DNA of 64,000 bases, taken from contig CM051521.1 in the NCBI GenBank assembly GCA_028015205.1, forward strand, positions 68,804,314 through 68,868,313, written 5' to 3'. Below, piece after piece: positions 1-9,939 of the stretch (position 1 is the first letter of the stretch; each line of letters opens with the position of its first letter). The notes beneath the pieces are model-generated. The model did not search any database. It saw only the letters and a program-made list of their open reading frames with translations, and had not been told where the DNA came from. Origin of the DNA: Mytilisepta virgata (lineage: Eukaryota; Mollusca; Bivalvia; Mytilida; Mytilidae). A program made the translations under genes and the position numbers.

Positions 1-688
1 TCAGATCAAGAGGGTTTATAAAGACTGATGGAAAGGTACGTTTATTTACTTTAATTGACTTTATTCATATATTTAAGCTAAGACCTATCTTTGAAAAAGA
101 CTTCGTACATGTCAGTGTGAGGCGAGAAATATTGTAGGTTTCCAAAATGTCTATCGTAATTATACCATGCCATTTGTTATAAACAATAATGTATAGATGA
201 CCTCTATACAGTCAAATTGTAAAACACGTATATTTTATAGCCTATTGGTAAAGATTAAGAGCATTGAAAGTACATGTATTTGTACGTCGACACGCAAGTG
301 TTTTAAAAATGTTAAGCGTTAAATACTTGCAATTTTTATTGTTTATCCAGATAATACTGAAATAACATAAAACTATATGCGAGTTTATATCATTTATTAT
401 TAAAATACTCCGCCGGGCGGGGGTATTGTTTTTCCCTTGTGGTTCCGTCCGTGCGTACGTCCGTCTGTAGCCAAATTGTTCGTAAATATATACGGTAAAT
501 CGTTTTATATTTTGACGGCAGAAAACAATAACGATTTCTTTAGAAAATTTGTATTTGGTCTAGGTAAAAATAAATTATTATCATAAACGGATCTCATATT
601 ATATCCTTGGAACAATATTATCTGTTAGTAGAATCATGTTTCCGGAACTAAACCATGTACAATTTTGTACGTTAAAATAGACTTTTCT
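1..688. other. AT-rich non-coding stretch
   Basis: No convincing coding exon on either strand. The only structured item is the palindromic family E start at 404-470, listed separately. The rest is AT-rich sequence without recognisable motifs. Confidence 0.6.
404..470 (+). repeat. 5' terminus of family E (Helentron-like)
   Basis: An 11-bp palindrome (AATACTCCGCC paired with GGCGGGGGTATT) is followed by T-rich sequence and a short CCGTCCGTGCGTACGTCCG microsatellite. This is the same order seen at the 5' ends of families A-D in this window. No matching 3' end was found, so this is a terminus or truncated copy. The element-end reading is inferred from the shared plan. Confidence 0.5.
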
Positions 689-916
689 TCAAATTGTAGT
701 TCTTAGTCTGTTTGGACGTCTACCTATATTTAATACATGTAGTATCTCGTGTTTCAGCTTTCTAGTTCTATTAACTTTTTTTATGTGAACGGCAGCTGGA
801 CCTGTTGTACGAAATGCTGTTAAATAACGGGAAATGGCCAAATGTTTTATTTGTATACACTCATTGGCCGTAAATGAGTTCCATTTGAATAGTTTACTAT
901 GTATTTTATATAACAC
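689..916 (-). pseudogene. possible retroelement ORF fragment
   Basis: An open stretch of about 75 codons rich in basic residues (IKKVNRTRKLKH, IGRRPNRLRTT). The style resembles the short N-terminal arginine-rich segment preceding the endonuclease in molluscan LINE ORF2 proteins, but this is only an impression. No catalytic motif is present, no splice sites bound it and nothing similar adjoins it. It could be a chance ORF. Confidence 0.2.
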
Positions 917-2025
917 AATATATTTTCAAAAAATTATCGTCAATTCATTTCCGGACCAATTTTGATAAAATTTACACCATTGAATGCAGAAAATAATTTG
1001 GGTAAAAATGTAGCTTTTTTTTAAAGACATTCTATTTCAATAGGCAATGTAACGGCAATGTAAAGCTAAAGCAAAGTTTGAATGTCTAATTATTTATTAA
1101 AAGAATATGTATTTATTTATTCATTATTTATAAAAAAAAAATATATATATGACACTTCCAATCGTGCAAGAATTTTTTTTTCCACCTAAATAGTATTAAA
1201 CACCTGTGAAAATTAAAACTAGTTCATGATATAAAACAAATTGGTAAACATGTGGATGGATATTTATCACCTTTAATCCTGGTAATTAAAACACCTATTA
1301 ATTAACATCCTGTTATCTAGTAATAAAGATCAAACAAACGTTTTAAGTCTCCAATCAGGTAAATAACAACTTGGCCATGCACCTACACCTGTGGAGTAAA
1401 TCAATATAACAAAGTCATTAGAAAGGTGTTATGAAAACCAGTTCTGACTGACATTATAATTCGAATTATATAAAGTCCCATAACCAATATTAACCAAATT
1501 ATAACTCTACAAATGTGGGAATTATTTTTTAAGTTGAATACTTTTTTTTTATTAAAATCAATCAAAATCTTTTATTAAAGTTTTAGGTGTACAGTGCAGT
1601 TCCTCCAATGATTCTCTACATATTTTTATTATTACAAGGATTGTAAGAAATTACTTATCCCTCTCTACATATATGTCTCTGATTAAACTAAGAAATTTAT
1701 TATATTTTTATAAGAAAATTCTGAAATTTTATGAATCTGTCAATTCAATAAAAAAAACACATTACAATTCTACATCAAAATCTATATTACTATTCAGTAA
1801 CTGATATCACTATTTGTAAAACATCTGTTATAAAACTATCAATTAATATTGTGTCTTATATTTGCTTGTTTAAAAAAAATAGTGTTTGTTTTTATTCCTA
1901 TAAGATGGTCTTCCATTTGTATTTATGTTATACACACCTTTCAAAATATCTATAATTTCATTTTCATTCTTTTTATATATATGTATATGGGGGCATTTAT
2001 TGAAATTTATTATATATATACATAT
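917..2025. other. AT-rich non-coding stretch
   Basis: Very AT-rich, with short A/T runs (for example 1130-1150 and 1540-1550). The ORFs that can be drawn here are low-complexity I/Y/F-rich translations. I see no gene, tRNA or recognisable repeat end. Confidence 0.6.
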
Positions 2026-2192
2026 AGATTCTCCTTCAGGTACGAGTAAGTTACGGAATTTCTCCACCCGAGATAGTTAAATGTTCGATTTTCAACTCGC
2101 GATCCTTTAGCGAGCGTGTTAAAATCTAAAATTTAACTATTGAGGGTGGAGAAATTCCATAACTCACAAGTAAATTGAAGGAGAATCTGTTT
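2026..2192. repeat. long imperfect hairpin (MITE-like palindrome)
   Basis: The left arm (2026-2100, beginning AGATTCTCCTTCA) is repeated in inverted form by the right arm (about 2104-2189, ending GAAGGAGAATCT). Matching blocks include GGAATTTCTCCACC / GGTGGAGAAATTCC and GCGAG / CTCGC close to the centre. The whole unit would fold into one stem of roughly 75 bp with a few-base loop. This is typical of a foldback MITE. No target duplication could be defined. Confidence 0.6.
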
Positions 2193-2379
2193 CTCCTATG
2201 ATTTTCAACAAAAACCTCAAGAAAATGTCGTTGTTATATAGTTTGTTTACATAGACATCATTTCGGGACTTCTCTAGTTTATCGTTCTAATAACTGTAGA
2301 AAAAAGGGCGCTAATTCCCACGTAGAAATTTAATCACCGGGAAGTGGTTAAAGATATTACGTATTTTTATGCCACCGAT

Positions 2380-2517
2380 TAAACACGTCAAGAATAGGAG
2401 AAATACATATACATCCAACCAGCAGCTCCACTAAATAAAGGGGGGTTCAAAAACTTTTAATTACGTTTTTTTTTTCACTAGACGACGGGCGTATCATTCG
2501 CTCCTGGCACAGCTGTT
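2380..2517 (+). repeat. 3' end of a family C element
   Basis: The stretch matches the 3' end of the complete family C copy at 41,038-41,780: the AAATAAAGG block, a T run, GACGACGGGCGTATCAT, a small GC-rich hairpin and CTGTT. ACGGGCGTAT (2484-2493) is the inverted form of the family's 5' ATACGCCCGT. The 5' part of this copy is not present, so it is truncated. Confidence 0.6.
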
Positions 2518-2665
2518 CATTGATTTTGGTTTTTTTTATGTTCACGATCAACGTGGAATAAAATTTAAGTTAAGCTTAAGTTCTACATGGTAATTAGTAG
2601 GTTCAACTATGTATTTAATTTATGTACAGCACTATTGGTTTAGATCGGCCATATTTTTTTCGTAG

Positions 2666-2850
2666 GTTGAAGTGTCTTCCCTGTATGAAGTTCAGTGGGG
2701 CAGAGCAGACCAGGTAGCTTCCGCATTAATACTAGGAGCTGGGACTGAAGCAGAGATGAAAAATCTTCAGCATGACAGAAATGATACTGACGCAAATTCA
2801 GACCAACCTGCCAAGAAACGCAAACTTACGCAGAAAAAACAGCTGTACAG
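2666..2850 (+). CDS. coding exon of unassigned host gene
   Basis: A polypyrimidine stretch ending TTTTTTTCGTAG (AG at 2664-2665) precedes about 61 sense codons of ordinary composition. They read VEVSSLYEVQWGRADQ, then an acidic/polar part, then a basic tract (PAKKRKLTQKK) that looks like a nuclear localisation signal. Two possible GT donors follow, at 2851 and 2857. Both leave the exon in phase 2. The BEN-domain exon at 7069 starts in phase 0, so the two cannot be joined directly, though an unseen small exon could bridge them. A nuclear protein is inferred from the basic tract only; the family is not recognised. Confidence 0.45.
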
Positions 2851-3035
2851 GTCAAGGTATAACTGAATATTAAATTCATATTTACGCAATTTATATGAAA
2901 TAAAGAAAGGAATTCAGCTTGTACTTCTATTTAATATTCACATAGCATATATATTTTTCTCATAAAATAGCAATTTGAATGTCCAAAAAAATGTTTCGAG
3001 CTAATACAATTGTAAAATATTAACCACAACTGTCA

Positions 3036-4175
3036 CTATATAAAGTCCTTTGCAACAAGAGTGTTGAGCTTCTGTCGGACACAAGGGTCTCCTAACTTGT
3101 CATGAAAATATCTAAAACCTTTTCCTAGTGAGGTCTCTGGAAAAAGTTTCCCTGGTAGGTCAGCTGTAGCTCTTCCCTGCACTGCAACGACAACAGGTGC
3201 AACTTTATAAATGTGATCAATATACTTGGCACAGGCTTGCGGTGTCATTTCTTTTTCCCAAAACTCCGTTACATACTGGACCAATTGACCTTTTGTTGTT
3301 GGACTTCTTTTAGACACGTTTCTCTTCAAAGCATTCCAGACCATTTCGATCGGGTTAAGGTCACAGGATTCTGAAGGCCACCTCCACCAATTAATATTGT
3401 TGTCAAGCATGAAGTCTTTTGCCATTCTTGAGGTATGTTTGGGATCGTTATCTTGCTGAAAACGGTGACCCTCAGGGAAGGCTTTACGAATAAATGGAAG
3501 TAAGGTGTTACCCAATATCTCGGGAGTGTAAAAATCTGCACACATTATACCATCAAAGGCAAGTAGCTTGGTAGCTCCACGTTTGCTGATTCCACCCCAC
3601 AAGTGGATTTTCAATGCATGCTTCGGTCTGCAATGGTTTGGTGCAACTGCATCTTTCATGCGGTACGCTACGGTCTTATTATCATGTAGTTGGATTGATG
3701 TTTCATCTGTAAAGATGACATCTTCGAGTCTGTTGTCGGACGTGACCAGATCGTTGCAAAAATCAACTCTTTTCTCCTTATTTGCATCTCTTATAAGCTG
3801 ACAGTATCGAGGTTTGGTCGCTACGAAACCAGCAGCATCAATGGCTTTTCTAACAGTTGTCAGACCGACATTTACATCCTTCTCTTTAAGAATGCGTTGA
3901 ACGTCTCTAGATGACAGGTTACAGTCCTCTGTTAGGGTTGACTGGATGGTTTCCAAATCTTCCTGCCCGATAGAGTTAAATAAAACCGGTTTACTGGCTA
4001 AGGTGGTCACGGGACTGAAGTTTCCAATTGCATGTTGGTCAATGACATATCCAAGGGTACTGTACGAAATGTCTACGTTCTCTTTTGCCAGGATTCTTCT
4101 GATAGCTGAGGGCTTCCATCCCTCGTCGTACAAATGTACAATTTTTAGTTTATCACGATGCTGAATCTTGGGCAT
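3036..4175 (-). CDS. Tc1/mariner-like DD34E transposase
   Basis: A single uninterrupted ORF of 379 codons. An N-terminal helix-turn-helix region (residues 1-60; YDEGWKPSAIRRIL) and a second HTH around 75-120 would bind the element's inverted repeats. The DDE catalytic triad is D157 (IFTDE), D242 (QQDNDPKHTS) and E277 (DLNPIE), with exactly 34 residues between the last two, the Tc1 spacing. The family's WGGISKRG motif (193-200) is present. These enzymes cut and paste DNA at TA sites. The ORF is somewhat longer than the usual ~340 residues but shows no stop or frameshift, so recent activity is possible. I could not find convincing terminal inverted repeats. It lies antisense between two plus-strand host exons (2.67 and 7.07 kb), possibly in an intron. 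Confidence 0.9.
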   Translation of the reverse strand: MPKIQHRDKLKIVHLYDEGWKPSAIRRILAKENVDISYSTLGYVIDQHAIGNFSPVTTLASKPVLFNSIGQEDLETIQSTLTEDCNLSSRDVQRILKEKDVNVGLTTVRKAIDAAGFVATKPRYCQLIRDANKEKRVDFCNDLVTSDNRLEDVIFTDETSIQLHDNKTVAYRMKDAVAPNHCRPKHALKIHLWGGISKRGATKLLAFDGIMCADFYTPEILGNTLLPFIRKAFPEGHRFQQDNDPKHTSRMAKDFMLDNNINWWRWPSESCDLNPIEMVWNALKRNVSKRSPTTKGQLVQYVTEFWEKEMTPQACAKYIDHIYKVAPVVVAVQGRATADLPGKLFPETSLGKGFRYFHDKLGDPCVRQKLNTLVAKDFI

Positions 4176-4714
4176 TTTGATAAATGAATGACATTAGATA
4201 AACTCTCTCCCCTTTTTAAATCATTAAATGAAAAGTGACAGGAATTGACATGGGTACCTTTTCTAATAAATTGTCATGTACATGCGTTAATTACCTCCTT
4301 ATATGGTCATAAATTGATGTAAAAATCAAGGTAAGTTCTGTCTGAATATACAAATATCAGTCCTTTCCATATGACTGACAATATGCACCACTGTGAAACG
4401 TTGGCAAAATTTCACACTACTTCAACCGAGGCGTGAATAATATATTTAATAAAAAGGTGCTAATATACAAAATGTCAAAGTGTTCGCAATTATATATATA
4501 CATGTTTCGGTGGGGTGTCAAAGTTTTTAATCCCTATCAAATTCTTCATTCTATCTGCATAAATAAGAATAAAATAAAAAAAAAATATTCATATTATTTA
4601 ATATTAAAAATAAATCTGTAGTATTGGTATTTTCTATATATTTGCTAATAAAATGTACGTGTAGAATAAAAGATAGCCTCACATATGACATAACAAGATT
4701 TAAATAAATGAGTC
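4176..4714. other. non-coding stretch upstream of the transposase
   Basis: This should contain the transposase promoter and the element's terminal repeat, but no clear inverted repeat with the far side was found. The rest is AT-rich sequence with no coding signal. Confidence 0.5.
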
Positions 4715-5310
4715 AAGAAATTGTTTGAAATAAAGAATTGAGAAAAAATGTTTGAAATGAATTTATTGAGAAAGGTGTTTGAAATAAATAAAGAACAGAG
4801 AAAAATTCTGGAAATAAAGAATAGAAAAAAAGTTTGAAATAAATATATAGAGAAAAATGTTTGAAAACAATGAATAAAAAAAATGTTTGAAATAAAGAAT
4901 AGAGAAAAATGTTTGAAATGAATTTATTGAGAAAGGTGTTTGAAATAAATAAAGACTAGAGAAAGGTATTTGAAATAAATAAAGAACAGAGAAAAATTCT
5001 GGAAATAAAGAATAGAAAAAAAGTTTGAAATAAATATATAGAGAAAAATGTTTGAAAACAATATAAAAAATGTTTGAAATAAAGAATAGAGAAAAATGTT
5101 TGAAATTAAGAATAGAGAGAAAAATGTTTGAAATTAATATTATAGAGAATAATGTTTAAGATAAAATGAACAGAGAAAACTGTTTGAAATAAATAATAGA
5201 GAAAAAAATATTTGAAATAAATGAATGAGAAAAATATTTGAAATAAATATAGAGAAACATTTTTCAAATAAATATTTAGAGAGAAAAGTTTGAAATAAAT
5301 AATTAAAAGC
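4715..5310. repeat. AT-rich minisatellite with higher-order period
   Basis: More than 20 degenerate copies of a ~26-bp motif, TTTGAAATAAA...AGAGAAAAAT. A larger unit is also visible: the block with GAAATGAATTTATTGAGAAA occurs at about 4749 and again about 164 bp later, with the following copies repeating in the same order. This shows duplication of a multi-copy block. There is no coding potential. Confidence 0.85.
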
Positions 5311-5404
5311 AATCATGGAGTTAAAATATGTATAAAAAGTTATTAACAGGTAACAAAAAGTATTTATAACGAGATAGAGCAAGTCTGGAAAGTCATTTTA
5401 GGCA

Positions 5405-5465
5405 TTGAGCACAACTGATGAGTCGTAAATCGACGAAATGTGCACATATGGTGCATCAAAATTGG
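5405..5465 (+). ncRNA. hammerhead ribozyme-like motif
   Basis: The core CTGATGA (5415-5421) is followed by stem II GTCG/CGAC with a 5-nt loop (5422-5434), then GAAA (5435-5438). Stem III pairs 5438-5443 with 5451-5456 (six pairs, two of them G-U) and ends in U5456-C5457, the expected cleavage position. All universally conserved hammerhead core bases are present. Stem I is weak: the bases on either side do not pair well, so it may be inactive or need a longer context. Hammerheads of this kind are known in Penelope-like elements and retrozymes of bivalves. A Penelope endonuclease fragment lies 1.3 kb away but on the other strand. Confidence 0.6.
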
Positions 5466-5940
5466 TATTATCAAAGAATTGTAATTGTTTGCTAAATTGA
5501 TCTCTTCAGTGCTTTTGTGGTATTCTTTTTGCAGCCTCTCATTATCCCCTGTCATACGTTTGTTTGTTTAATTACTAGCATACAAATATCGACTATTGAG
5601 GAAAAACTGTCATGACTGTAGTAAAAACCGGATTCATTAAATAAATTGGGACACGAGACAAGTACCGAACTTTACAAAATGGTGTTTATTTGTGCATCAG
5701 CTATTAAAGGCAAATAAATAACCGCACACACTGAAAAGATAGATAATTTACTTCATAGATAATCATTTAATTATTATGTATATTTAATATAAAAGAGATG
5801 CCTCCACGGTTTACCTGGCACCGATGAAAGAGCACAATCGCCATTTTGTTGTTCGTTGATACTATTATAGGAGATGGATGCGGACGAATCTTGGTAAAAT
5901 TCCGTGATGCATATATGCTTCCTTGTATCAATTTCTTTTT
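5466..5940. other. non-coding flank
   Basis: No gene is evident. A short minus-strand reading (5364-5555) simply crosses the hammerhead motif antisense and is not credited as coding. Confidence 0.5.
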
Positions 5941-6600
5941 ATACGACCGCACATATTTGTGATCGTATTATGGTATGAGCCTTTCGTCGTCGTCCAGCGT
6001 TGGCGTCGGCGTTCATAGACAGTATTTAATTTTGTTCTATAAATATTTACCATAGTGTCCCCAACTTGTGTAACTTTTAAAAAAAATTTCCGATTTCTAA
6101 GATTTTTGGTTTTGAATTTTCCTTGATCAAAATTGAAAACCTTCTTTAGATTGGTTTTTCACCATCTCTTACGATTTTAAGAGATAAAATGGACCAAAAA
6201 AAAAGAGAATCAGCTTAATTTTCAAAACTTATTTCTTATCCGATTTTGTTGATTTTTTAAAGATATGTTCGTCATAAGAAATGTTACTCCAGCATTTTTT
6301 TGTGCTACTTCTGTCGTTGCAGAGATAAACGGCCTAACATATACCAAAATTAGCCCTTTTGCTGGGCAACTATTTTTTTTATTATCATCCGTAATGGGGA
6401 CTTTTTAATTTTTTTTTTTTTTTTAATTTTTCATCCAATTCTTATTGGAAATTTTCTTTAATTCACCTCGATGAGTGCTTTTATAAGTTGTTTACAAATT
6501 TTCCTATCTTTTATTTTTCCAAGACAAGATGCAAAGGTAAATGTGCAGTCCTATCATGCGCTTAGCGAATTTCTTTATTAGATATTTTGTTTGATTTTTA
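5941..6600 (+). mobile_element. family B element, 5' end and body
   Basis: Starts after TTTTT with ATACGACCGC, then a degenerate inverted copy (GTGATCGTATTATGG), then CGTCGTCGTCCAGCGTTGG microsatellite. The same 5' terminus occurs in inverted orientation at 40,074-40,105. The body is T-rich and has no coding potential. No family 3' hairpin was found before the TA repeat at 6620, so this copy is likely truncated. Confidence 0.6.
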
Positions 6601-6616
6601 TAAGTTACTTTATTTT

Positions 6617-6619
<3 letters not shown>

Positions 6620-6652
<33 letters not shown>
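6620..6652. repeat. (TA)n microsatellite
   Basis: About 16 uninterrupted TA dinucleotides. Confidence 0.95.
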
Positions 6653-6657
<5 letters not shown>

Positions 6658-6756
6658 AATTCTCACAAAATGAATTTACGGCGAAGATTAAACAGTCTAG
6701 CGCTTTCATCCTTCTCGGGACTTGTCAAGACTTGTTAAGGGAGATAAGTAATAGAG

Positions 6757-7042
6757 TCATGCTGCATTAAGTTTTGGTTTGAAAAGTTTGATGAATCTTT
6801 TTTCGAGACCTTTACGATAGTCATCTGTTCCGTCAATACACTTGAATAACGGGAAAAATTTAAATTTCCCATTGGCACATATGTCCAAGTGTTCGCTAAG
6901 CGGAATCTTTCTGTACTCGGGTTGCTGGATTTGTTGTTTATGAATACGAACCCTTTCGCATATCTGTTTTTTTGGTCTGTCCTATGTAATTTTCTTTACA
7001 GCCAGGGCAGGTTATGCAATAAACAACATTTCTGGATTTGCA
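6757..7042 (-). pseudogene. Penelope-like element GIY-YIG endonuclease fragment
   Basis: The minus strand encodes the C-terminal endonuclease of a Penelope-like retroelement. A VVYCITCPGCKENYIGQT block (GIY-YIG core with the CxxC pair) is followed by a helical part and SEHLDICANGKFKFFPLF, then an FIKLFKPKLNAA-type terminus and a stop at 6757-6759. The block preceding about position 6967 is in a different frame from the rest, so a frameshift in an A run separates the GIY-YIG strand from the remainder. Reverse transcriptase is absent. In intact elements this nuclease makes the target nick for retrotransposition. The fragment ends about 25 bp before the splice acceptor of the BEN exon, inside the presumed intron. 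Confidence 0.8.
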
Positions 7043-7068
7043 TATATATATTTACTTCTTTTTTTCAG

Positions 7069-8010
7069 AAAAGGGCCGCTTCTGTATTGATCCGGTCACA
7101 GTCGCCACCAACGTCAACTCTAGACGCAATTCCTGAAACCAGTAGTCCGCCATCAGTTCGTATTCAGCCTGATCAGTCATCTGTTACAAACCCTACTGTT
7201 CCGCCATCAGTACCAAACCAACCAACTGCAATTCAGATCCAACCAAATTTCAATTCTTCACCAACCATGCCACTAGTTCAGTCCAATTCTAATATCAACA
7301 ACCCATCCTCACATCAGCCATTCTTCTCTCCGGTGCTACAGAATTTTACAGAACTTTTAAATTCAGAACCAGAAGCAATAACCAACAGCCAGTCCCTTGA
7401 CTTCTTTGACGTAGATGTAGACCACTTACTTACGACCCCACATAGACCTCGCACATTACAGAATGCAACAGACAGAAGGCTTGAAGTAATGAACAGACGT
7501 CTTCTCGCCCTTGAGAGAAATACAACAGAAATTAAAACCCTCCTTGGTTACCTCCTTCAACTGCAACAATCACAGCCGCAGCAACAACAACCACAGCCGC
7601 AGCAACAACAACCAGAGCAGCAGCAACAACCACAGCAGCAGCAACAACTACAGCAGCAACAACAACCACAAGTGCACACAGAAGCTTTCACTGATATTCC
7701 ACAGCAATTCATTATTTCCGTCGATGAACTTACTAGGCTGGAAGCATCATCCTTTAATGCAGGTCATTTCGCGTGCAAATTAGTTGCCAAGCTATACCCA
7801 GAACTTTTTGGTCCGGACAACTTACGCAAACAGTATTCTTATTTTGGAAATGGCAAACTGAATAAGAGGGAGTTGGACCCTCAAAGGAAAGGTTATGTCC
7901 AGCGCTACGTGCTGTATTTCCATCCTAATTTGAAGGATCCAAAGATCTATCAAAGTATGGTGATTACAAAGATCAATGAAATGCTCCGCCGTCCAGTGAA
8001 AGCCAATTAA
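7069..8010 (+). CDS. terminal coding exon of a BEN-domain protein
   Basis: A strong acceptor (pyrimidine tract ending TTTTTTTCAG, AG at 7067-7068) opens a 313-codon exon. It contains a proline/serine/asparagine-rich low-complexity region (1-125), a predicted coiled coil (about 132-164, TDRRLEVMNRRLLALERN), a glutamine tract encoded by mixed CAA/CAG codons (164-200) and a C-terminal BEN domain (about 222-309: FACKLVAKLYPELF, ELDPQRKGYVQRYV, INEMLRRP). BEN domains bind DNA or mediate chromatin contacts, so a nuclear transcriptional regulator is likely. The frame is open further upstream to 6889, but that part is the antisense of the Penelope fragment, so I place the start of coding at the acceptor (phase 0). 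The upstream exons are uncertain; the 2666 exon is a candidate. Confidence 0.85.
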   Translation, partial: KRAASVLIRSQSPPTSTLDAIPETSSPPSVRIQPDQSSVTNPTVPPSVPNQPTAIQIQPNFNSSPTMPLVQSNSNINNPSSHQPFFSPVLQNFTELLNSEPEAITNSQSLDFFDVDVDHLLTTPHRPRTLQNATDRRLEVMNRRLLALERNTTEIKTLLGYLLQLQQSQPQQQQPQPQQQQPEQQQQPQQQQQLQQQQQPQVHTEAFTDIPQQFIISVDELTRLEASSFNAGHFACKLVAKLYPELFGPDNLRKQYSYFGNGKLNKRELDPQRKGYVQRYVLYFHPNLKDPKIYQSMVITKINEMLRRPVKAN

Positions 8011-8175
8011 TAATTTATAGACATAATTTTGAAATCCATTGTGTTATAAATTGTTTATTAATATTGTGTATTCTAAAAGTCTGATGATACATGTAAATGT
8101 AAAATAATGTATAATGATTTTTATTTTATTTCAATGCATCTATTAAAAACTAATTAATCTGTTAATTTACACTGA

Positions 8176-8259
8176 AATAAAATCATATTTAGCTTAATCT
8201 TGTATATGTATATAAAAGTATGAATTATTGTTGTGATTTTGTTATTAAAGTAAAATAAA
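8176..8259 (+). promoter_or_regulatory. poly(A) signals of the BEN gene
   Basis: AATAAA occurs at 8176-8181 and 8254-8259, about 170 and 245 bp after the BEN-exon stop, in AT-rich 3' UTR-like sequence. Confidence 0.6.
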
Positions 8260-8283
8260 ATATGAATATTATATTAGAATTTT

Positions 8284-8640
8284 TCAATGACGTCCTCGGG
8301 TGCAATTATACTGATTAAGAAGAATATCTGCAAGTATTACACCTGTCCAGTAAATCAATTTTTTAAAATACTGGTATATGAAATATTGCAAAAAAAATAT
8401 CTTCTCCCTTTCCATTTCACATCCTTTGTAGTGTCCTGTAACAGAAAAAAAATTATTTGCAGTTAAGGCCGAAGCAACTTTTTCTGAACTGCTATACCCG
8501 GGTGCTATACATGTCACTGCCATAGAATTTCCTGTCATTAAAATTAGATTAAAAAAATACACATTTCAATGACCGCATAGTGTTTGGCACTTCAAGCAGT
8601 TTCTTTCCATGTTACTGAAAAACAAATTAAAAAATAACTT
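8284..8640 (-). other. possible small minus-strand exons
   Basis: On the minus strand, a short reading MERNCLKCQTLCG (about 8623-8580) ends at a GT. An AG acceptor then opens GNSMAVTCIAPGYSSSEK, and another pyrimidine-rich acceptor (TTTTTTTCTGTTACAG) opens GHYKGCEMERE. These look like fragments of a real spliced message that would converge on the BEN gene. The family is unknown and the evidence is only splice-like context. Confidence 0.25.
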
Positions 8641-9250
8641 ATTAAACGGCCGGGGGAGGGGGGTACAACTTTCATATCAAATGAGAAAAGAACCAATAAT
8701 ACACTGGACAGACCTTTATCCACGGTCATCCCGGTGGCAAAATTTCAACTTTACTAACTCGTGTATTAAAGCTTTTCAATCAAATTGAGGTACTGAGCAA
8801 GACCCGGCATTTCGTTTTTTGTTTTTTGTGTTTTTTTAAGTTTTACCGCTTAGATGACCGTCCTTTGAAGTTTGTGATGACAGTTCTTTTAACATAATAA
8901 GAATCTGACCGAGTTGTGAGCGTCATTGTTTGGGATCTCGTAACAAAATAGAATCTGTATAAGTTTTGTTTTCAGTGTATCATTTGAAATGTAAATAAAA
9001 CACGAACAAAACTGAAATAAAATAAGTGCAACAATAAACACTGACACAGCATTGAGTTGCTAAGAAAAACATACTCCTTACGAGCAACAACTCTATATGT
9101 AACTTATATACCGTTTTTTTTAATTTTTTAACATTTTTTCTACATATGTACCCAAATATGGTCTTCAGAACTAAAATAATAACATAAATAGAAAGTTTTG
9201 TTCCTTGTTTACATGTATATACAATGTAGACTGAAGTCTTTGCCTAGAGT
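8641..9250. other. non-coding stretch
   Basis: No gene recognised. Contains a G-rich patch (8650-8662) and T runs. Confidence 0.5.
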
Positions 9251-9560
9251 ACGATTTCACCGACATTTACGGTGTCAGGGTTCAATTTCACCGACACTAG
9301 CGGTGTCAGGGTTCAATTTCACCCACAATTTAGGACAACATTATCGATTTTCACCGCGAAATTTCACCGTATTTTCACCGACATTTTACGGTGTTTTTTA
9401 TCAATTCTCCGCCGCGTCACCGAAAAAAAACACCGACCGTAGAGATTTCATGCTAAAACTCTCTGTGCATACTGTAGCATCTCAGCCAAGTAGGATAGCA
9501 TCTCGACGACTTGGATAGGATCTCGGCGATTTCTGATAGCATCTCGGTGCCGAGATGCTA
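9250..9560. repeat. cluster of short palindromes
   Basis: TTTCACCGACA..CGGTGTCAGGGTTCAA occurs in succession from 9258, each copy being a small CACCG/CGGTG palindrome. Downstream, the motif TAG(G/C)ATCTCG occurs four times between 9495 and 9560. It ends in an 11-bp-arm palindrome, TAGCATCTCGG / CCGAGATGCTA, with a 2-nt centre (9537-9560). Function unknown. Confidence 0.7.
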
Positions 9561-9865
9561 AAAGGGCCCAGGGAGAACAAATGATTTGTTTTATATCAAT
9601 CACGGTCAATAAAACGCTTTCTTAATAGCGTTAAAAATAGACCCAGACTATTTTGGGACATGCTAAAAGAAAAGCTTATTTTCCGATCACAGTGAAAATT
9701 ACCAATTTTTTTTTTCGGGGAAAAAAAGTTGGGGTCGGGGCCAAAAAATTAGGGTCCGTCGGGCGACCGGAAACACACCTATTTTTTATTTTGGCCTAAG
9801 GGATACAGGCTTTTGGGAGAATCTTCTTGTCTCTCCTGAAACATTCATCATGTAGGTATTACTCT
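9561..9865. other. non-coding repeat-like stretch
   Basis: Contains a GGGGTCGGGG...GGGTCCGTCGGGCGACCGG block (9731-9770) of a kind I associate with dispersed mussel repeats. There is no coding signal. Confidence 0.4.
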
Positions 9866-9938
9866 CTGTTTTAAAACCTTAATAACTTTGCACACATGGT
9901 GCCTAACCTTAAGACCTATCATCCACAGATATATAATG
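9866..9938 (+). repeat. fragment of the 140-bp TR array family
   Basis: The text TTTTAAAACCTTAATAACTTTGCACA followed by a CCACAGAT block matches the start of the tandem array at 30,475, so this is one detached unit. It abuts the inverted family A fragment directly. Confidence 0.6.
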
Positions 9939-9939
9939 A

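Noticed and set aside
2665..4427. GGTTGAAGT (2666) and ACTTCAACC (4419) as terminal inverted repeats of the Tc1 element
   Set aside because: Only 9 bp match, the right side is not next to TA, and the left copy overlaps a coding exon. Most likely chance.
5106..5382. Phe/Tyr-rich ORFs opposite the minisatellite
   Set aside because: They are low-complexity translations of the AT-rich tandem repeat.
6889..7068. N-terminal 60 codons joined in frame to the BEN exon
   Set aside because: This is the exact antisense of the Penelope GIY-YIG coding region, and a strong splice acceptor lies at 7068.
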